A DNA stretch of 8,470 nucleotides from Lachnospiraceae bacterium UBA1755. GTDB lineage: Bacteria > Bacillota > Clostridia > Lachnospirales > Lachnospiraceae. This document shows positions 1-5,900 of the stretch, piece after piece; within the stretch, counting starts at the first letter, position 1, and each line of letters opens with the position of its first letter. A program made the translations under genes and the position numbers. The notes beneath the pieces are model-generated. The model saw only the letters and a program-made list of their open reading frames with translations, was not told the origin of the DNA and searched no databases. The stretch is from the NCBI GenBank assembly GCA_002314805.1, contig DCHJ01000072.1, forward strand, positions 701-9,170. The letters are read 5' to 3'.

Positions 1-374
1 CATTCCCAGGCCCAGGTCTTGGTGTCCGATGCACTGGCGCAATTACAAGAGACCGACTTGAAGCATTACGCGAATCTGATGCAATTCTTCGAGAAGAGTT
101 TGCTAAGTGTGGCCTTGAAGGAAAAGTATGGCAGTACTTTACAGTAGTTCCGGATTTCACATCAACAGGGATCAGGGACGGGAAGAGGACTGACGACTGG
201 ATGGTAATCCTCCGTGCGGTAAACTCGGTAGATGCTACATCAGCAACAGTAGAAGAGGTGCCGTATGAGGTACTCTTCAAGATCCGTGACCGTATCTTCA
301 GCGAAGTCAAGGGTGTAAACAGAGTACTCTTTGACCTCTCGACAAAGCCGGTAGCTACGATCGAGTACGAGTGA
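1..374 (+). CDS. guaA: GMP synthase (glutamine-hydrolysing), C-terminal fragment
   Basis: The frame with codons starting at position 3 is open to a TGA at 372-374 and gives 123 residues; the 5' part of the gene lies outside the window. It starts with FPGPGLGVRCTG and ends EVKGVNRVLFDLSTKPVATIEYE in effect, which are hallmarks of the GMP_synt_C dimerisation domain of GuaA. GuaA is the cytoplasmic enzyme that aminates XMP to GMP using glutamine and ATP in purine biosynthesis; the C-terminal domain forms the dimer and contributes to XMP binding. Between these motifs, WQYFTVVPDFTSTGIRDG and LRAVNSVDATSA match the family order with clostridial-type variation. The gene looks intact at its 3' end and is followed after 11 bases by a repeat copy and then by a strong hairpin terminator. 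It is a housekeeping gene and marks the region as chromosomal. Identification is from remembered family motifs, with high confidence. Confidence 0.95.
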   Translation, partial: FPGPGLGVRCTGAITRDRLEALRESDAILREEFAKCGLEGKVWQYFTVVPDFTSTGIRDGKRTDDWMVILRAVNSVDATSATVEEVPYEVLFKIRDRIFSEVKGVNRVLFDLSTKPVATIEYE

Positions 375-385
375 GAAAACCGGGG

Positions 386-442
386 GGACAGGGGGACGGT
401 TCTGGTGTAAACACCAAACCCGGCATGCGTACCATCAGATAC
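386..442 (+). repeat. REP-like dispersed repeat, copy 1
   Basis: Bases 386-411 match 2571-2596 at 25 of 26 positions, sharing the 18-mer ggacagggggacggttct. The copy continues into aaacccggcatgcgtacc (416-433), which resembles the second module seen at 1437-1458 and 1492-1524. It lies 11 bases after the guaA stop codon. The segment ggtgtaaacacc (404-415) is itself a small palindrome. It is probably a non-autonomous REP-type element connected to the RAYT transposase encoded downstream. Confidence 0.75.
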
Positions 443-445
443 TAT

Positions 446-473
446 AAAAGGACCGGATGACCGGTCCTTTTAA
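446..473 (+). terminator. Intrinsic terminator after guaA
   Basis: An 11-bp perfect stem, aaaaggaccgg (446-456) and ccggtcctttt (461-471), closes a 4-base loop (atga). The 3' arm ends in four T residues and the 5' arm starts with four A residues, so the hairpin could work in both directions. It sits about 70 bases after the guaA stop. An outer 7-bp inverted repeat, aacccgg (417-423) and ccgggtt (481-487), encloses it. Confidence 0.8.
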
Positions 474-547
474 TGTGTAACCGGGTTCGCTTTGCAGGAT
501 AACCTCCCTCTGTCAACACTTAAAAAATACATAAGAAAAACTTACTT

Positions 548-562
548 ATAGCATGGTGCTAT
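548..562. promoter_or_regulatory. Possible operator: inverted repeat at the -35 region
   Basis: The sequence atagca-tgg-tgctat is a perfect 6-bp inverted repeat with a 3-base centre. It ends at the first base of the proposed -35 hexamer of the SH3 gene promoter, a position where a bound regulator would affect polymerase. Only symmetry and position support it; no known regulator site is recognised. Confidence 0.3.
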
Positions 563-590
563 TGTGTAAAAACAGATGCTTATATATAAT
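562..590 (+). promoter_or_regulatory. Sigma-A-type promoter of the SH3-domain gene
   Basis: A perfect TATAAT at 585-590 is preceded, at 17 bases spacing, by ttgtgt (562-567), which matches TTGACA at four of six positions. Transcription would start near 597, leaving a leader of about 25 bases before the ATG at 623. It lies just downstream of the guaA terminator, so the SH3 gene is likely its own transcription unit. Confidence 0.6.
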
Positions 591-622
591 TGAGTCATGA
601 TAACAATACAAGGAGGTCAGCA

Positions 623-1411
623 ATGAAACGTGTTTTAACTATTCTCTTAACTATTGCTCTTGTGGCCACTATGGCTATCCCGGCTTTTGCAAATGATGGT
701 ACAGTGACTATGTATACGACAACAGCAACACCGGCGTATGTATCACCAAATGCATCATCTAAGATACTTGCTACTTTCCCGGCAGGCAAGAGGATCACCA
801 CATATCCGGGAGAAGATCAGAACGGTTTCAAGCATTGCTTCACTAATGAGACAGAGTTCTGTTATATACCTGCAGCTTTTCTGACAACTAATTCCAGCGC
901 TTCATCCGAGCCTGCTCCTGTAATACCGGAGACCGGTACAGAGAGAGTTGTAAGCGGAACAACCAATTATCTCGCTCTTCGCAGCGAGCCCAGCCGCAGG
1001 GCAAGCAATGAGATCGGAAGATTGTACAATGGTGAATACTTCTTTGTAAAGGAATTCCGTACTGACGGATTTGCATACGGCAGGACACGTAATGGCAGGT
1101 ACGGATATGTAGTATCCGATTATCTTGAGGTACCGGGCGCAGTAAGTAGTACATATTATGCCGGACATGACTGGTCACCTGTATATAGCTACGAGTATTA
1201 CAGAGACAATAATCCTGATGTAGTAGCATCTCTTGGAGCAAGCGAGAGTGCCCTTATCGCTCATTTTGTAAATCATGGTATTTATGAAGGAAGACAGGGA
1301 CGTGCCGACTGGAATGTATATAATTATATGAAGCAGCATCCGGAGTATGTAAGGATCTACGGAGATGATCTTTCAGCATACTACAAGATCGCAGTAGGTA
1401 TCAGACCTTAA
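623..1411 (+). CDS. Secreted SH3-domain protein with two-repeat C-terminal tail
   Basis: The protein has 262 residues. The ATG at 623 is chosen because aaggagg (610-616) lies 6 bases upstream; the in-frame TTG at 590 overlaps the -10 box and would give a poor N-terminus. Residues 1-23 form a classic signal peptide: basic MKR, a hydrophobic core and an AFA cleavage site, so the product is exported. Residues about 30-88 look like a degenerate SH3-like domain. Residues about 105-168 form a clearer bacterial SH3b domain (LALRSEPS through GYVVSDYL), a fold often binding peptidoglycan or cell-surface polymers. Residues 188-260 hold two copies of a motif of the form EYYRDNNPDV...HFVNHGIYEGRQG, the second shorter and degenerate; I have seen similar tails in secreted proteins of Lachnospiraceae but cannot name a function. 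No catalytic domain is visible. A wall-associated binding or scaffold role is an inference. It has its own promoter. Confidence 0.85.
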   Translation: MKRVLTILLTIALVATMAIPAFANDGTVTMYTTTATPAYVSPNASSKILATFPAGKRITTYPGEDQNGFKHCFTNETEFCYIPAAFLTTNSSASSEPAPVIPETGTERVVSGTTNYLALRSEPSRRASNEIGRLYNGEYFFVKEFRTDGFAYGRTRNGRYGYVVSDYLEVPGAVSSTYYAGHDWSPVYSYEYYRDNNPDVVASLGASESALIAHFVNHGIYEGRQGRADWNVYNYMKQHPEYVRIYGDDLSAYYKIAVGIRP

Positions 1412-1415
1412 CAAC

Positions 1416-1458
1416 GGGGACGGTTCTTGTGTAAACCGGATGTGCGTACCCGCAAATC
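1416..1458 (+). repeat. REP-like dispersed repeat, copy 2 (both modules)
   Basis: The 20-mer ggggacggttcttgtgtaaa (1416-1435) is identical to 2577-2596. It is followed directly by ccggatgtgcgtacccgcaaatc (in pieces, 1436-1458), whose last 17 bases match 1503-1519 at 15 positions. This copy joins the two modules in one unit and begins 5 bases after the stop codon of the SH3 gene. It also forms the upstream direct repeat bracketing the transposase gene. Confidence 0.75.
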
Positions 1459-1491
1459 TCGGATGCAATACATGTCAGGTTGTCATAGGCA

Positions 1492-1524
1492 GTAAACCCG
1501 ACATGCGCACCCGCAAATCATAAT
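1492..1524 (+). repeat. REP-like repeat, second module, copy 3
   Basis: The segment gtaaacccg (1492-1500) followed by atgcgcacccgca (1503-1515) and aatcataat repeats the second half of the compound repeat. Bases 1503-1524 match 5397-5418 at 21 of 22 positions. The first module (ggggacggttct) is missing here, so the copy is a 5'-truncated unit. Confidence 0.65.
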
Positions 1525-1538
1525 ATTTATATTTATAC

Positions 1539-1569
1539 AATGGGACGTCTTTATTGTTGGCGTCCCATT
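1539..1569 (+). terminator. Hairpin terminator after the SH3 gene
   Basis: A perfect 9-bp stem, aatgggacg (1539-1547) and cgtcccatt (1561-1569), closes a 13-base AT-rich loop, with one or two more possible pairs inside. There is no long T run after it (attattgcg), so termination may be weak. It separates the SH3 gene and its repeats from the transposase promoter. Confidence 0.5.
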
Positions 1570-1618
1570 ATTGCGCTTAACAGTACCTCGTCAAAAACCA
1601 TGACCGAAAACGACAATC

Positions 1619-1646
1619 TTGTATTTGATTTCAGGCGGTTTATAAT
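1619..1646 (+). promoter_or_regulatory. Probable promoter of the transposase gene
   Basis: A perfect TATAAT at 1641-1646 has ttgtat (1619-1624, four of six matches to TTGACA) at 16 bases spacing. The predicted start near 1653 lies just before the 18-base palindrome at 1660-1677 and about 95 bases before the transposase start codon. Confidence 0.5.
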
Positions 1647-1659
1647 ATTCATCTAATAA

Positions 1660-1677
1660 GATACTTCTAGAAGTATC
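1660..1677. repeat. Perfect 18-bp palindrome in transposase leader
   Basis: gatacttct followed by agaagtatc is a perfect palindrome without a spacer. It sits about 7 bases after the predicted transcription start. It could be an operator for a dimeric regulator, or in single-stranded DNA a hairpin marking the left end of the IS200-like element. The sequence does not distinguish these options. Confidence 0.5.
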
Positions 1678-1715
1678 AATTCTATTTTTGAGAAAGCAGT
1701 TACAATTGTTTCTTA

Positions 1716-1737
1716 TCTGGAATTTTTATCCAGAGGT
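1716..1737 (+). promoter_or_regulatory. Hairpin overlapping the transposase ribosome binding site
   Basis: tctgga (1716-1721) and tccaga (1729-1734) form a 6-bp stem with a 7-base loop. The likely ribosome binding site agaggt (1732-1737) shares its first bases with the 3' arm and lies 9 bases before the TTG start at 1747. Folding would partly hide the site and lower transposase synthesis, as is known for IS200 messages. The effect here is inferred. Confidence 0.4.
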
Positions 1738-1746
1738 ATTGTTATC

Positions 1747-2595
1747 TTGCCACGGCAACCACGCAAAAAATCTAATACTGGTATCTATCACATTATGCTC
1801 CGCGGCATTAACAGGCAGAGCCTTTTTGAGGATGATCACGACAGATACAAGTTCGTCAGGATACTTGATACCTGCCGAGAAGAGGCTGTCGGTAATGAGC
1901 GAATCAGGATGTTTGATGTATATGCCTGGGTAATCATGGGAAATCATGTCCATCTTGTGCTGCGGTTTCTTGGAGAGGACTCCTCCATGCAGCATGTCAT
2001 GAAGAGAATCTGTGTGGCTTATGCTTATTATTACAATCAAAAGAACGAAAGGATCGGACCTGTGTTTCAGGACCGCTACAGGAGCGAACCGATAGAAGAT
2101 GAGAGGTACTTATTCAATGTGGTCAGGTACGTGCACATGAATCCGGTGAAGGCCGGCATGTGCGACGATCCTATCGAGTATTCATGGTCGAGCTATCGGG
2201 AATACATGCACAAGAAGTCAGTGGCTGGAATCGTTGACAGAGAGACAGTTCTCGAAAAAATGCGTCAGATTGAAATGGTCCAAGGTGAGAACACGAATCT
2301 TGATAGTGCTGAGTTTGAGAAATGGACTATAGAGAAAGATGATGGGGCTTACCTTGAAATATGCCATGAACGAAAAAAGACTATATCTGATGACACAGCC
2401 AGGGAGGAGATGAAGAAGTACGGATGCAATTGTATTGAAGATTTTCGCGAATTAGACTATGATAAAAAGGTCAGTTGTATCCGATCGATGCTTGGTAAAG
2501 GAGCCGGCATCTCGCAAGTCAGCAGGATTACCGGTATCAGTCGACCAACGATATATAAGATGAACGGAACGGACAGGGGGACGGTTCTTGTGTAA
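1747..2595 (+). CDS. REP-associated tyrosine transposase (RAYT), IS200-like Y1 family
   Basis: The protein has 282 residues and starts at TTG 1747, with agaggt 9 bases upstream; no ATG gives the conserved N-terminus PRQPRKKSNTGIYHIMLRG. HUH single-stranded DNA transposases of this family nick and rejoin DNA through a tyrosine-DNA bond. Visible motifs are the metal-binding HVH at residues 67-69 in WVIMGNHVHLVL, and RYVHMNPVKAG at 127-137, in which Y128 is the probable nucleophile. Residues 255-272 (ISQVSRITGISRPTIYKM) form a helix-turn-helix-like C-terminal segment, typical of the longer RAYT type rather than of about 150-residue IS200 TnpA. The last seven residues (DRGTVLV) and the TAA stop are encoded by a REP-like repeat at 2571-2596, so the gene reads into the element it probably acts on. 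The frame is intact and both motifs are present, so it may be active. It does not appear functionally tied to the flavoprotein genes after it. Confidence 0.9.
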   Translation: MPRQPRKKSNTGIYHIMLRGINRQSLFEDDHDRYKFVRILDTCREEAVGNERIRMFDVYAWVIMGNHVHLVLRFLGEDSSMQHVMKRICVAYAYYYNQKNERIGPVFQDRYRSEPIEDERYLFNVVRYVHMNPVKAGMCDDPIEYSWSSYREYMHKKSVAGIVDRETVLEKMRQIEMVQGENTNLDSAEFEKWTIEKDDGAYLEICHERKKTISDDTAREEMKKYGCNCIEDFRELDYDKKVSCIRSMLGKGAGISQVSRITGISRPTIYKMNGTDRGTVLV

Positions 2596-2626
2596 ATAGA
2601 TAATACGTTTACAGGAGAACCGTCCC
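2571..2626 (+). repeat. REP-like inverted pair at the 3' end of the transposase gene
   Basis: Forward arm gggacggttcttgtgtaaa (2578-2596) and reverse arm tttacaggagaaccgtccc (2608-2626) can pair over 19 positions with 2 mismatches, across an 11-base AT-rich loop. The forward arm contains the transposase stop codon. The arrangement of two facing repeat copies resembles the REP/BIME units beside RAYT genes in other bacteria. In RNA the hairpin could reduce readthrough into the flavoprotein gene starting at 2649, although no T run follows. Confidence 0.8.
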
Positions 2627-2648
2627 AATTGTCAGAAAGGAGAGTCAG

Positions 2649-4193
2649 ATGAAAAAGTATGATGCAATCGTTGTAGGCGCAGGTAACGGCGGACTGTCAT
2701 CGGCCTGTCGTATTGCCAAGGCCGGACGCAAGGTACTGCTCATAGAGCAGCACAACCTGCCGGGTGGTGTTGCCAGCAGTTTCCGCAGAGGACGCTTCGA
2801 GTTTGAGACGGCACTCCATGAGCTTGCCGCAATCGGAACGCCTGAGAAGAGAGGTGACATCTACAAACTTGTAAATGAAGATTATGGTGTAGATATCAAA
2901 TGGCTTCCGATTCCGGATCTCTTCCGCAGTATCCATATGGACGATGACGGACATGTGATCAGGGATTTTACAATGCCTAAGGGACGCAAGGCTTTCACCG
3001 ACAAGATGGAGGAGTACGCACCGGGCAATCGCGAAGCTATGAGCAAGTTCTTCGAGCTTTTCGATGAGTGTGAGAAGGCACTTGATTATATCGGAAAGTC
3101 AGGAGGCAATCCTGATTCCAAGGTGCTCCGCAGTGATTATCCAAATTTCCTTAAGGTGGGCGCATACGCACCTATGGATGTACTCAAGGCTCTTAAGTTC
3201 ACACCGGATGCGATCCGCATCATGGGAACGTACTGGAGCTACATGGCTGTTGATATGTACAGGCTCTCGTCAATTTTCTACCTTATGATGGTAGGAAGTC
3301 TTGTTGACGGCGGAGCATTTATCCCGGAGCATACGAGCCACGAGATGGTACTTGGTCTCCTTGAGAGATTCCATGATTTCAGCGGCGAGAGCTGGTTTAA
3401 TGTAAAGGCAGAGGAGATCCTTTTTGAAGGAGACAGGGCCTGCGGAGTACGTACGGACCACGGCACGGTATATTCAGACCATATCGTATGGAACGGCAAT
3501 CCTTCTATGGCAATGGCCAACTGTATCCCTGCAGAGGTGATCCCTGAGAGAGAATTAAAGCTTGCCAACGCAAGAAAGTTCTCAGCAAGAATGTCAGTGG
3601 TATATGTAGGGCTCAATAAGACAGCACAAGAGCTGGGCATCAAGGATTATAATATCTTCATCTCACCGGGTCTTGATACGGCAGATGAATATAAGAGAGT
3701 GGGCAAGATGGATAAGATCCGTTCAACAGCAGCGCTCTGCTACAATATCGTTAATCCCAAGATCGGTCCGGAAGGTACATGCCAGATGAGCTTTACGATG
3801 GCATACTCCAAGGATGTATGGGGAGATGTGGATGTGGATGAATACGTTGACTTAAAGAATGAGAAGGCATATGAGATCCTCAGGCTTTATGAGAAAGCTA
3901 CAGGCTGCACACTCATCCCGTATATTGAAGAGATAGCGGTTGCCACACCATGGACCTTCTGCCGTTACAATATGTGCCCGGAGGGCGGTGTATACGGATA
4001 CGAGGCATCAGAGTGGGATAACTGTATGGCAAGAATGATGAGCATTGCAAATGATAATAAGATCAAGGGTGTGAAATTCACAGGTGCGTCAGGTCCGAGA
4101 GGCGACGGTTACAGTGAATCGCTCATCACAGGAAGCATGATGGGCGGTATGGTCCTTGGAGAGATCGCAAGAGAAGAAAAGGAGGGAAAGTAA
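2649..4193 (+). CDS. Phytoene desaturase/retinol saturase-like FAD oxidoreductase
   Basis: The protein has 514 residues, a usual length for the CrtI/COG1233 group. ATG 2649 is preceded by aaaggaga (2636-2643). Residues 4-33 form an FAD Rossmann motif (VVGAGNGGLSSA, with E33 at the end of strand 2), followed by LPGGVASSFRRGRFEFETALHEL-type residues usual in this family. Near the C-terminus are TPWTFCRY (433-440), GGVYGYE (446-452) and the final FAD-contact segment GASGPRGDGYSESLITG (about 479-495). There is no signal peptide and no obvious membrane anchor. Family members desaturate, isomerise or saturate carbon-carbon double bonds in polyenes and other lipophilic substrates; the substrate here cannot be read from sequence. 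The stop codon is one base before the start of the reductase gene, so the two are very probably cotranslated and may form one redox system. No carotenoid synthesis gene is visible, which argues against a simple phytoene desaturase assignment. Confidence 0.8.
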   Translation: MKKYDAIVVGAGNGGLSSACRIAKAGRKVLLIEQHNLPGGVASSFRRGRFEFETALHELAAIGTPEKRGDIYKLVNEDYGVDIKWLPIPDLFRSIHMDDDGHVIRDFTMPKGRKAFTDKMEEYAPGNREAMSKFFELFDECEKALDYIGKSGGNPDSKVLRSDYPNFLKVGAYAPMDVLKALKFTPDAIRIMGTYWSYMAVDMYRLSSIFYLMMVGSLVDGGAFIPEHTSHEMVLGLLERFHDFSGESWFNVKAEEILFEGDRACGVRTDHGTVYSDHIVWNGNPSMAMANCIPAEVIPERELKLANARKFSARMSVVYVGLNKTAQELGIKDYNIFISPGLDTADEYKRVGKMDKIRSTAALCYNIVNPKIGPEGTCQMSFTMAYSKDVWGDVDVDEYVDLKNEKAYEILRLYEKATGCTLIPYIEEIAVATPWTFCRYNMCPEGGVYGYEASEWDNCMARMMSIANDNKIKGVKFTGASGPRGDGYSESLITGSMMGGMVLGEIAREEKEGK

Positions 4194-4194
4194 T

Positions 4195-5397
4195 ATGTCA
4201 TTAAATATTAAGATCGGAATGATTGCCCCCCTCGATATGATCAAATTTGCAAAGATGCCTAAGGTACGTGAGGAGAGGATCGCAGCAACACCTGCAAAGC
4301 CGCTCCCAAAGACCTACGCATCCAATGCAAAGGCAGAGATATACCACCCGAGACGTCAGAATGTCGTGATCGACGCTATCAACGATAACGTGCCGGGTGT
4401 AAAGGAAATAGTGCTCAAGGCTAAGGACGGCCGTCTCGCTCCCTTCAGAGCAGGACAGTATATCAGCATCGGCATCCGGATAGGCGATGTGAAGACCTGC
4501 AGGTCTTACTCCATCAGCAGCGCACCTGAGCTTGCAAAGGAAGGAATATACAAGATAGCTGTAAAGGAAGACCCGAGTGGTTTCGTATCACCATACATAC
4601 ACAAGGAGTGGAAGGTGGGACAGGAACTCACCATCTCATCACCGGAAGGCTTCCTGTACTATGAACCGCTAAGAGACTGCAGGAAGGTACTGGCCCTCGC
4701 CGGCGGCATCGGCATCACACCTTTCATGGCTATGGCACATGCAGTGGCATCGGGCAGGGAAGACTGCGACCTCACCGTGATCTTCGGTGCAAGGACTGCC
4801 GATGCGATACCATATAAGAATGAACTTGATGAGCTGGCAGCAGCCTGTGACAAGGTACATGTAGTGTATGTACTCTCTGATGAGGAGAAGGAAGGCTATG
4901 AGCATGGCTTCATCAGCGCGGAACTCATAAAGAAATACGGCGGCGATGATTACAGCGTATTCATGTGCGGACCGCAGGCAATGTATAAGTTCCTTGAGTG
5001 TGAGACAGCTAAACTGGGTCTCGACCAGAAGCATGTAAGACGTGAACTCTTCGGTACAATCAAAGCTCCGTGGGAGTGCCCGGGATATCCGACGGACTCC
5101 AGAGGTAAGACATATAAGTGTACAGTAAAGCAGTGCGGAGAGGTATATGAGCTTGAGGCATCTGCTGATGAATCCCTCCTTGCTGCAATAGAGAGAGCCG
5201 GTATCGCAGCTCCTTCACGCTGCAGAAGCGGGGAGTGCGGATGGTGCCGCAGCAAGCTTAAGTCAGGTACTGTATATATCCCGGAGGTAACCGACGGAAG
5301 AAGATTCTCTGACATCCAGTACGGCTACATCCATCCGTGCGCAAGCTTCCCTACATCCGATGTTGTCATCGATGTACCGGCTGAGTATCTCTTCTGA
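4195..5397 (+). CDS. FNR-type flavin reductase with C-terminal [2Fe-2S] ferredoxin domain
   Basis: The protein has 400 residues. ATG 4195 is chosen over the in-frame TTG at 4156 because aaaggaggg (4178-4186) precedes it. Residues 1-55 are an uncharacterised N-terminal extension. Residues about 56-155 form the FAD-binding barrel with RSYS at 103-106. Residues about 163-285 form the NAD(P)-binding domain, with AGGIGITPFMAM (169-180) and FMCGPQAMY (256-264). Residues about 305-400 form a plant-type ferredoxin domain with C343, C348, C351 and C382 in the expected CX4CX2C...C spacing. This arrangement is that of NAD(P)H-dependent reductases such as Hcr or oxygenase reductase components, passing electrons from NAD(P)H through flavin and the cluster to a partner. 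The partner is likely the flavoprotein encoded one base upstream, an inference from translational coupling. No oxygenase component is present. The stop codon overlaps a repeat copy. Confidence 0.87.
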   Translation: MSLNIKIGMIAPLDMIKFAKMPKVREERIAATPAKPLPKTYASNAKAEIYHPRRQNVVIDAINDNVPGVKEIVLKAKDGRLAPFRAGQYISIGIRIGDVKTCRSYSISSAPELAKEGIYKIAVKEDPSGFVSPYIHKEWKVGQELTISSPEGFLYYEPLRDCRKVLALAGGIGITPFMAMAHAVASGREDCDLTVIFGARTADAIPYKNELDELAAACDKVHVVYVLSDEEKEGYEHGFISAELIKKYGGDDYSVFMCGPQAMYKFLECETAKLGLDQKHVRRELFGTIKAPWECPGYPTDSRGKTYKCTVKQCGEVYELEASADESLLAAIERAGIAAPSRCRSGECGWCRSKLKSGTVYIPEVTDGRRFSDIQYGYIHPCASFPTSDVVIDVPAEYLF

Positions 5398-5418
5398 TGC
5401 GCACCCGCAGATCATAAT
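5397..5418 (+). repeat. REP-like repeat, second module, copy 4
   Basis: Starts at the last base of the reductase stop codon with atgcgcacccgca and matches 1503-1524 at 21 of 22 positions. The ggggacggttct module is absent. The reductase reading frame therefore ends exactly where the repeat begins. Confidence 0.65.
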
Positions 5419-5531
5419 AAAGTAAGCTCCGTCTCACCGGCGGAGTCTGCGGACGGTGCAGGAATATTGGAGAGGGACAGCTGATAAAGTAAAAAGAATA
5501 TCTGCATTGCTTTCATGCATGGATACTGACA

Positions 5532-5565
5532 GAAGTAGAAGCCGCCATTGGTGTGCTTCTATTTC
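5532..5565 (+). terminator. Hairpin, possible terminator of the redox operon
   Basis: gaagtagaagc (5532-5542) and gcttctatttc (5555-5565) pair over 11 positions with a single G-T wobble, around a 12-base loop. The T-rich 3' arm (ctatttcatt) is only a weak T tract. It lies about 135 bases after the reductase stop and is the best terminator candidate for that operon. Confidence 0.4.
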
Positions 5566-5584
5566 ATTGACCGAAAGCAGAGCG

Positions 5585-5657
5585 GTTACAATTCATTAAA
5601 GAAGCTTTTCGGAAAAGATAAGACAGTCCTTTGAAATCAATCATACAGAATTGTAAC
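5585..5657. repeat. 10-bp inverted repeat spanning 53 bases
   Basis: gttacaattc (5585-5594) and gaattgtaac (5648-5657) are perfect complements. The 9-mer gttacaatt also occurs at 1699-1707 in the transposase leader. The pair could bound a small decayed element or form a long RNA stem; no coding sequence lies between them. Confidence 0.35.
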
Positions 5658-5743
5658 GGTGGCCAGCCTGGTTTATTGGTTTATGGATTTATCGATAATA
5701 GGCAAGAAAACCGCATCAGACTGTGTCTGTTGAGTGCAGTTCA

Positions 5744-5752
5744 TGATAAAAT
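5744..5752 (+). promoter_or_regulatory. Candidate extended -10 promoter for the EamA gene
   Basis: tgataaaat combines a TGn extension with taaaat, five of six matches to TATAAT. No good -35 hexamer lies 16-18 bases upstream. If used, it would give a leader of about 170 bases before the EamA start at 5928. Confidence 0.3.
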
Positions 5753-5783
5753 ACATATATGGATTTAGCGCGGAAAGTGAAAG

Positions 5784-5900
5784 AACAGGCAGGACGTGAG
5801 GACATCAACTGAGGACCTGTTTCAGATCTTTACAGAATCCGGTGATGGATGCGGATAGACCTGAAGGGTGGTCTGAACGGCAGGACTTTCAGGTAATAAA
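5784..5900 (+). promoter_or_regulatory. Possible structured leader upstream of EamA gene
   Basis: Several short complementary pairs follow one another: aacagg (5784-5789) with cctgtt (5816-5821), atccg with cggat around 5836-5857, agacc with ggtct, and an alternative acctgaa with ttcaggt that shares bases with the agacc stem and so excludes it. The heptamer tgaggac is directly repeated at 5797-5803 and 5810-5816. Mutually exclusive stems ahead of a transporter gene suggest a switch-like leader, but no riboswitch class I know matches, and no terminator T run is present. Confidence 0.22.

Noticed and set aside
590..622. TTG at 590 as start of the SH3 protein, adding 11 residues
   Set aside because: It overlaps the TATAAT box, has no ribosome binding site, and would put a polar stretch before an otherwise classic signal peptide; ATG 623 has aaggagg at ideal spacing.
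386..2626. Repeat copies read as a CRISPR array
   Set aside because: Copies differ in length and orientation, lie hundreds of bases apart with genes between them, and no cas gene is present.
4156..4194. TTG at 4156 as start of the reductase
   Set aside because: It lies within the end of the flavoprotein gene without a ribosome binding site; ATG 4195 follows a strong aaaggaggg.
4669..5315. Long minus-strand open frames opposite the reductase gene
   Set aside because: They are shadows of a well-supported plus-strand gene and contain no recognisable domains or ribosome binding sites.
5759..5812. Short open frame of 17 codons (MDLARKVKEQAGREDIN)
   Set aside because: No ribosome binding site and no similarity I recognise; the composition is consistent with chance.
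5862..5880. T-box-like string agggtgg before the EamA gene
   Set aside because: The T-box consensus continues NACCGCG, which is not present, and neither the stem I features nor a following terminator can be found.
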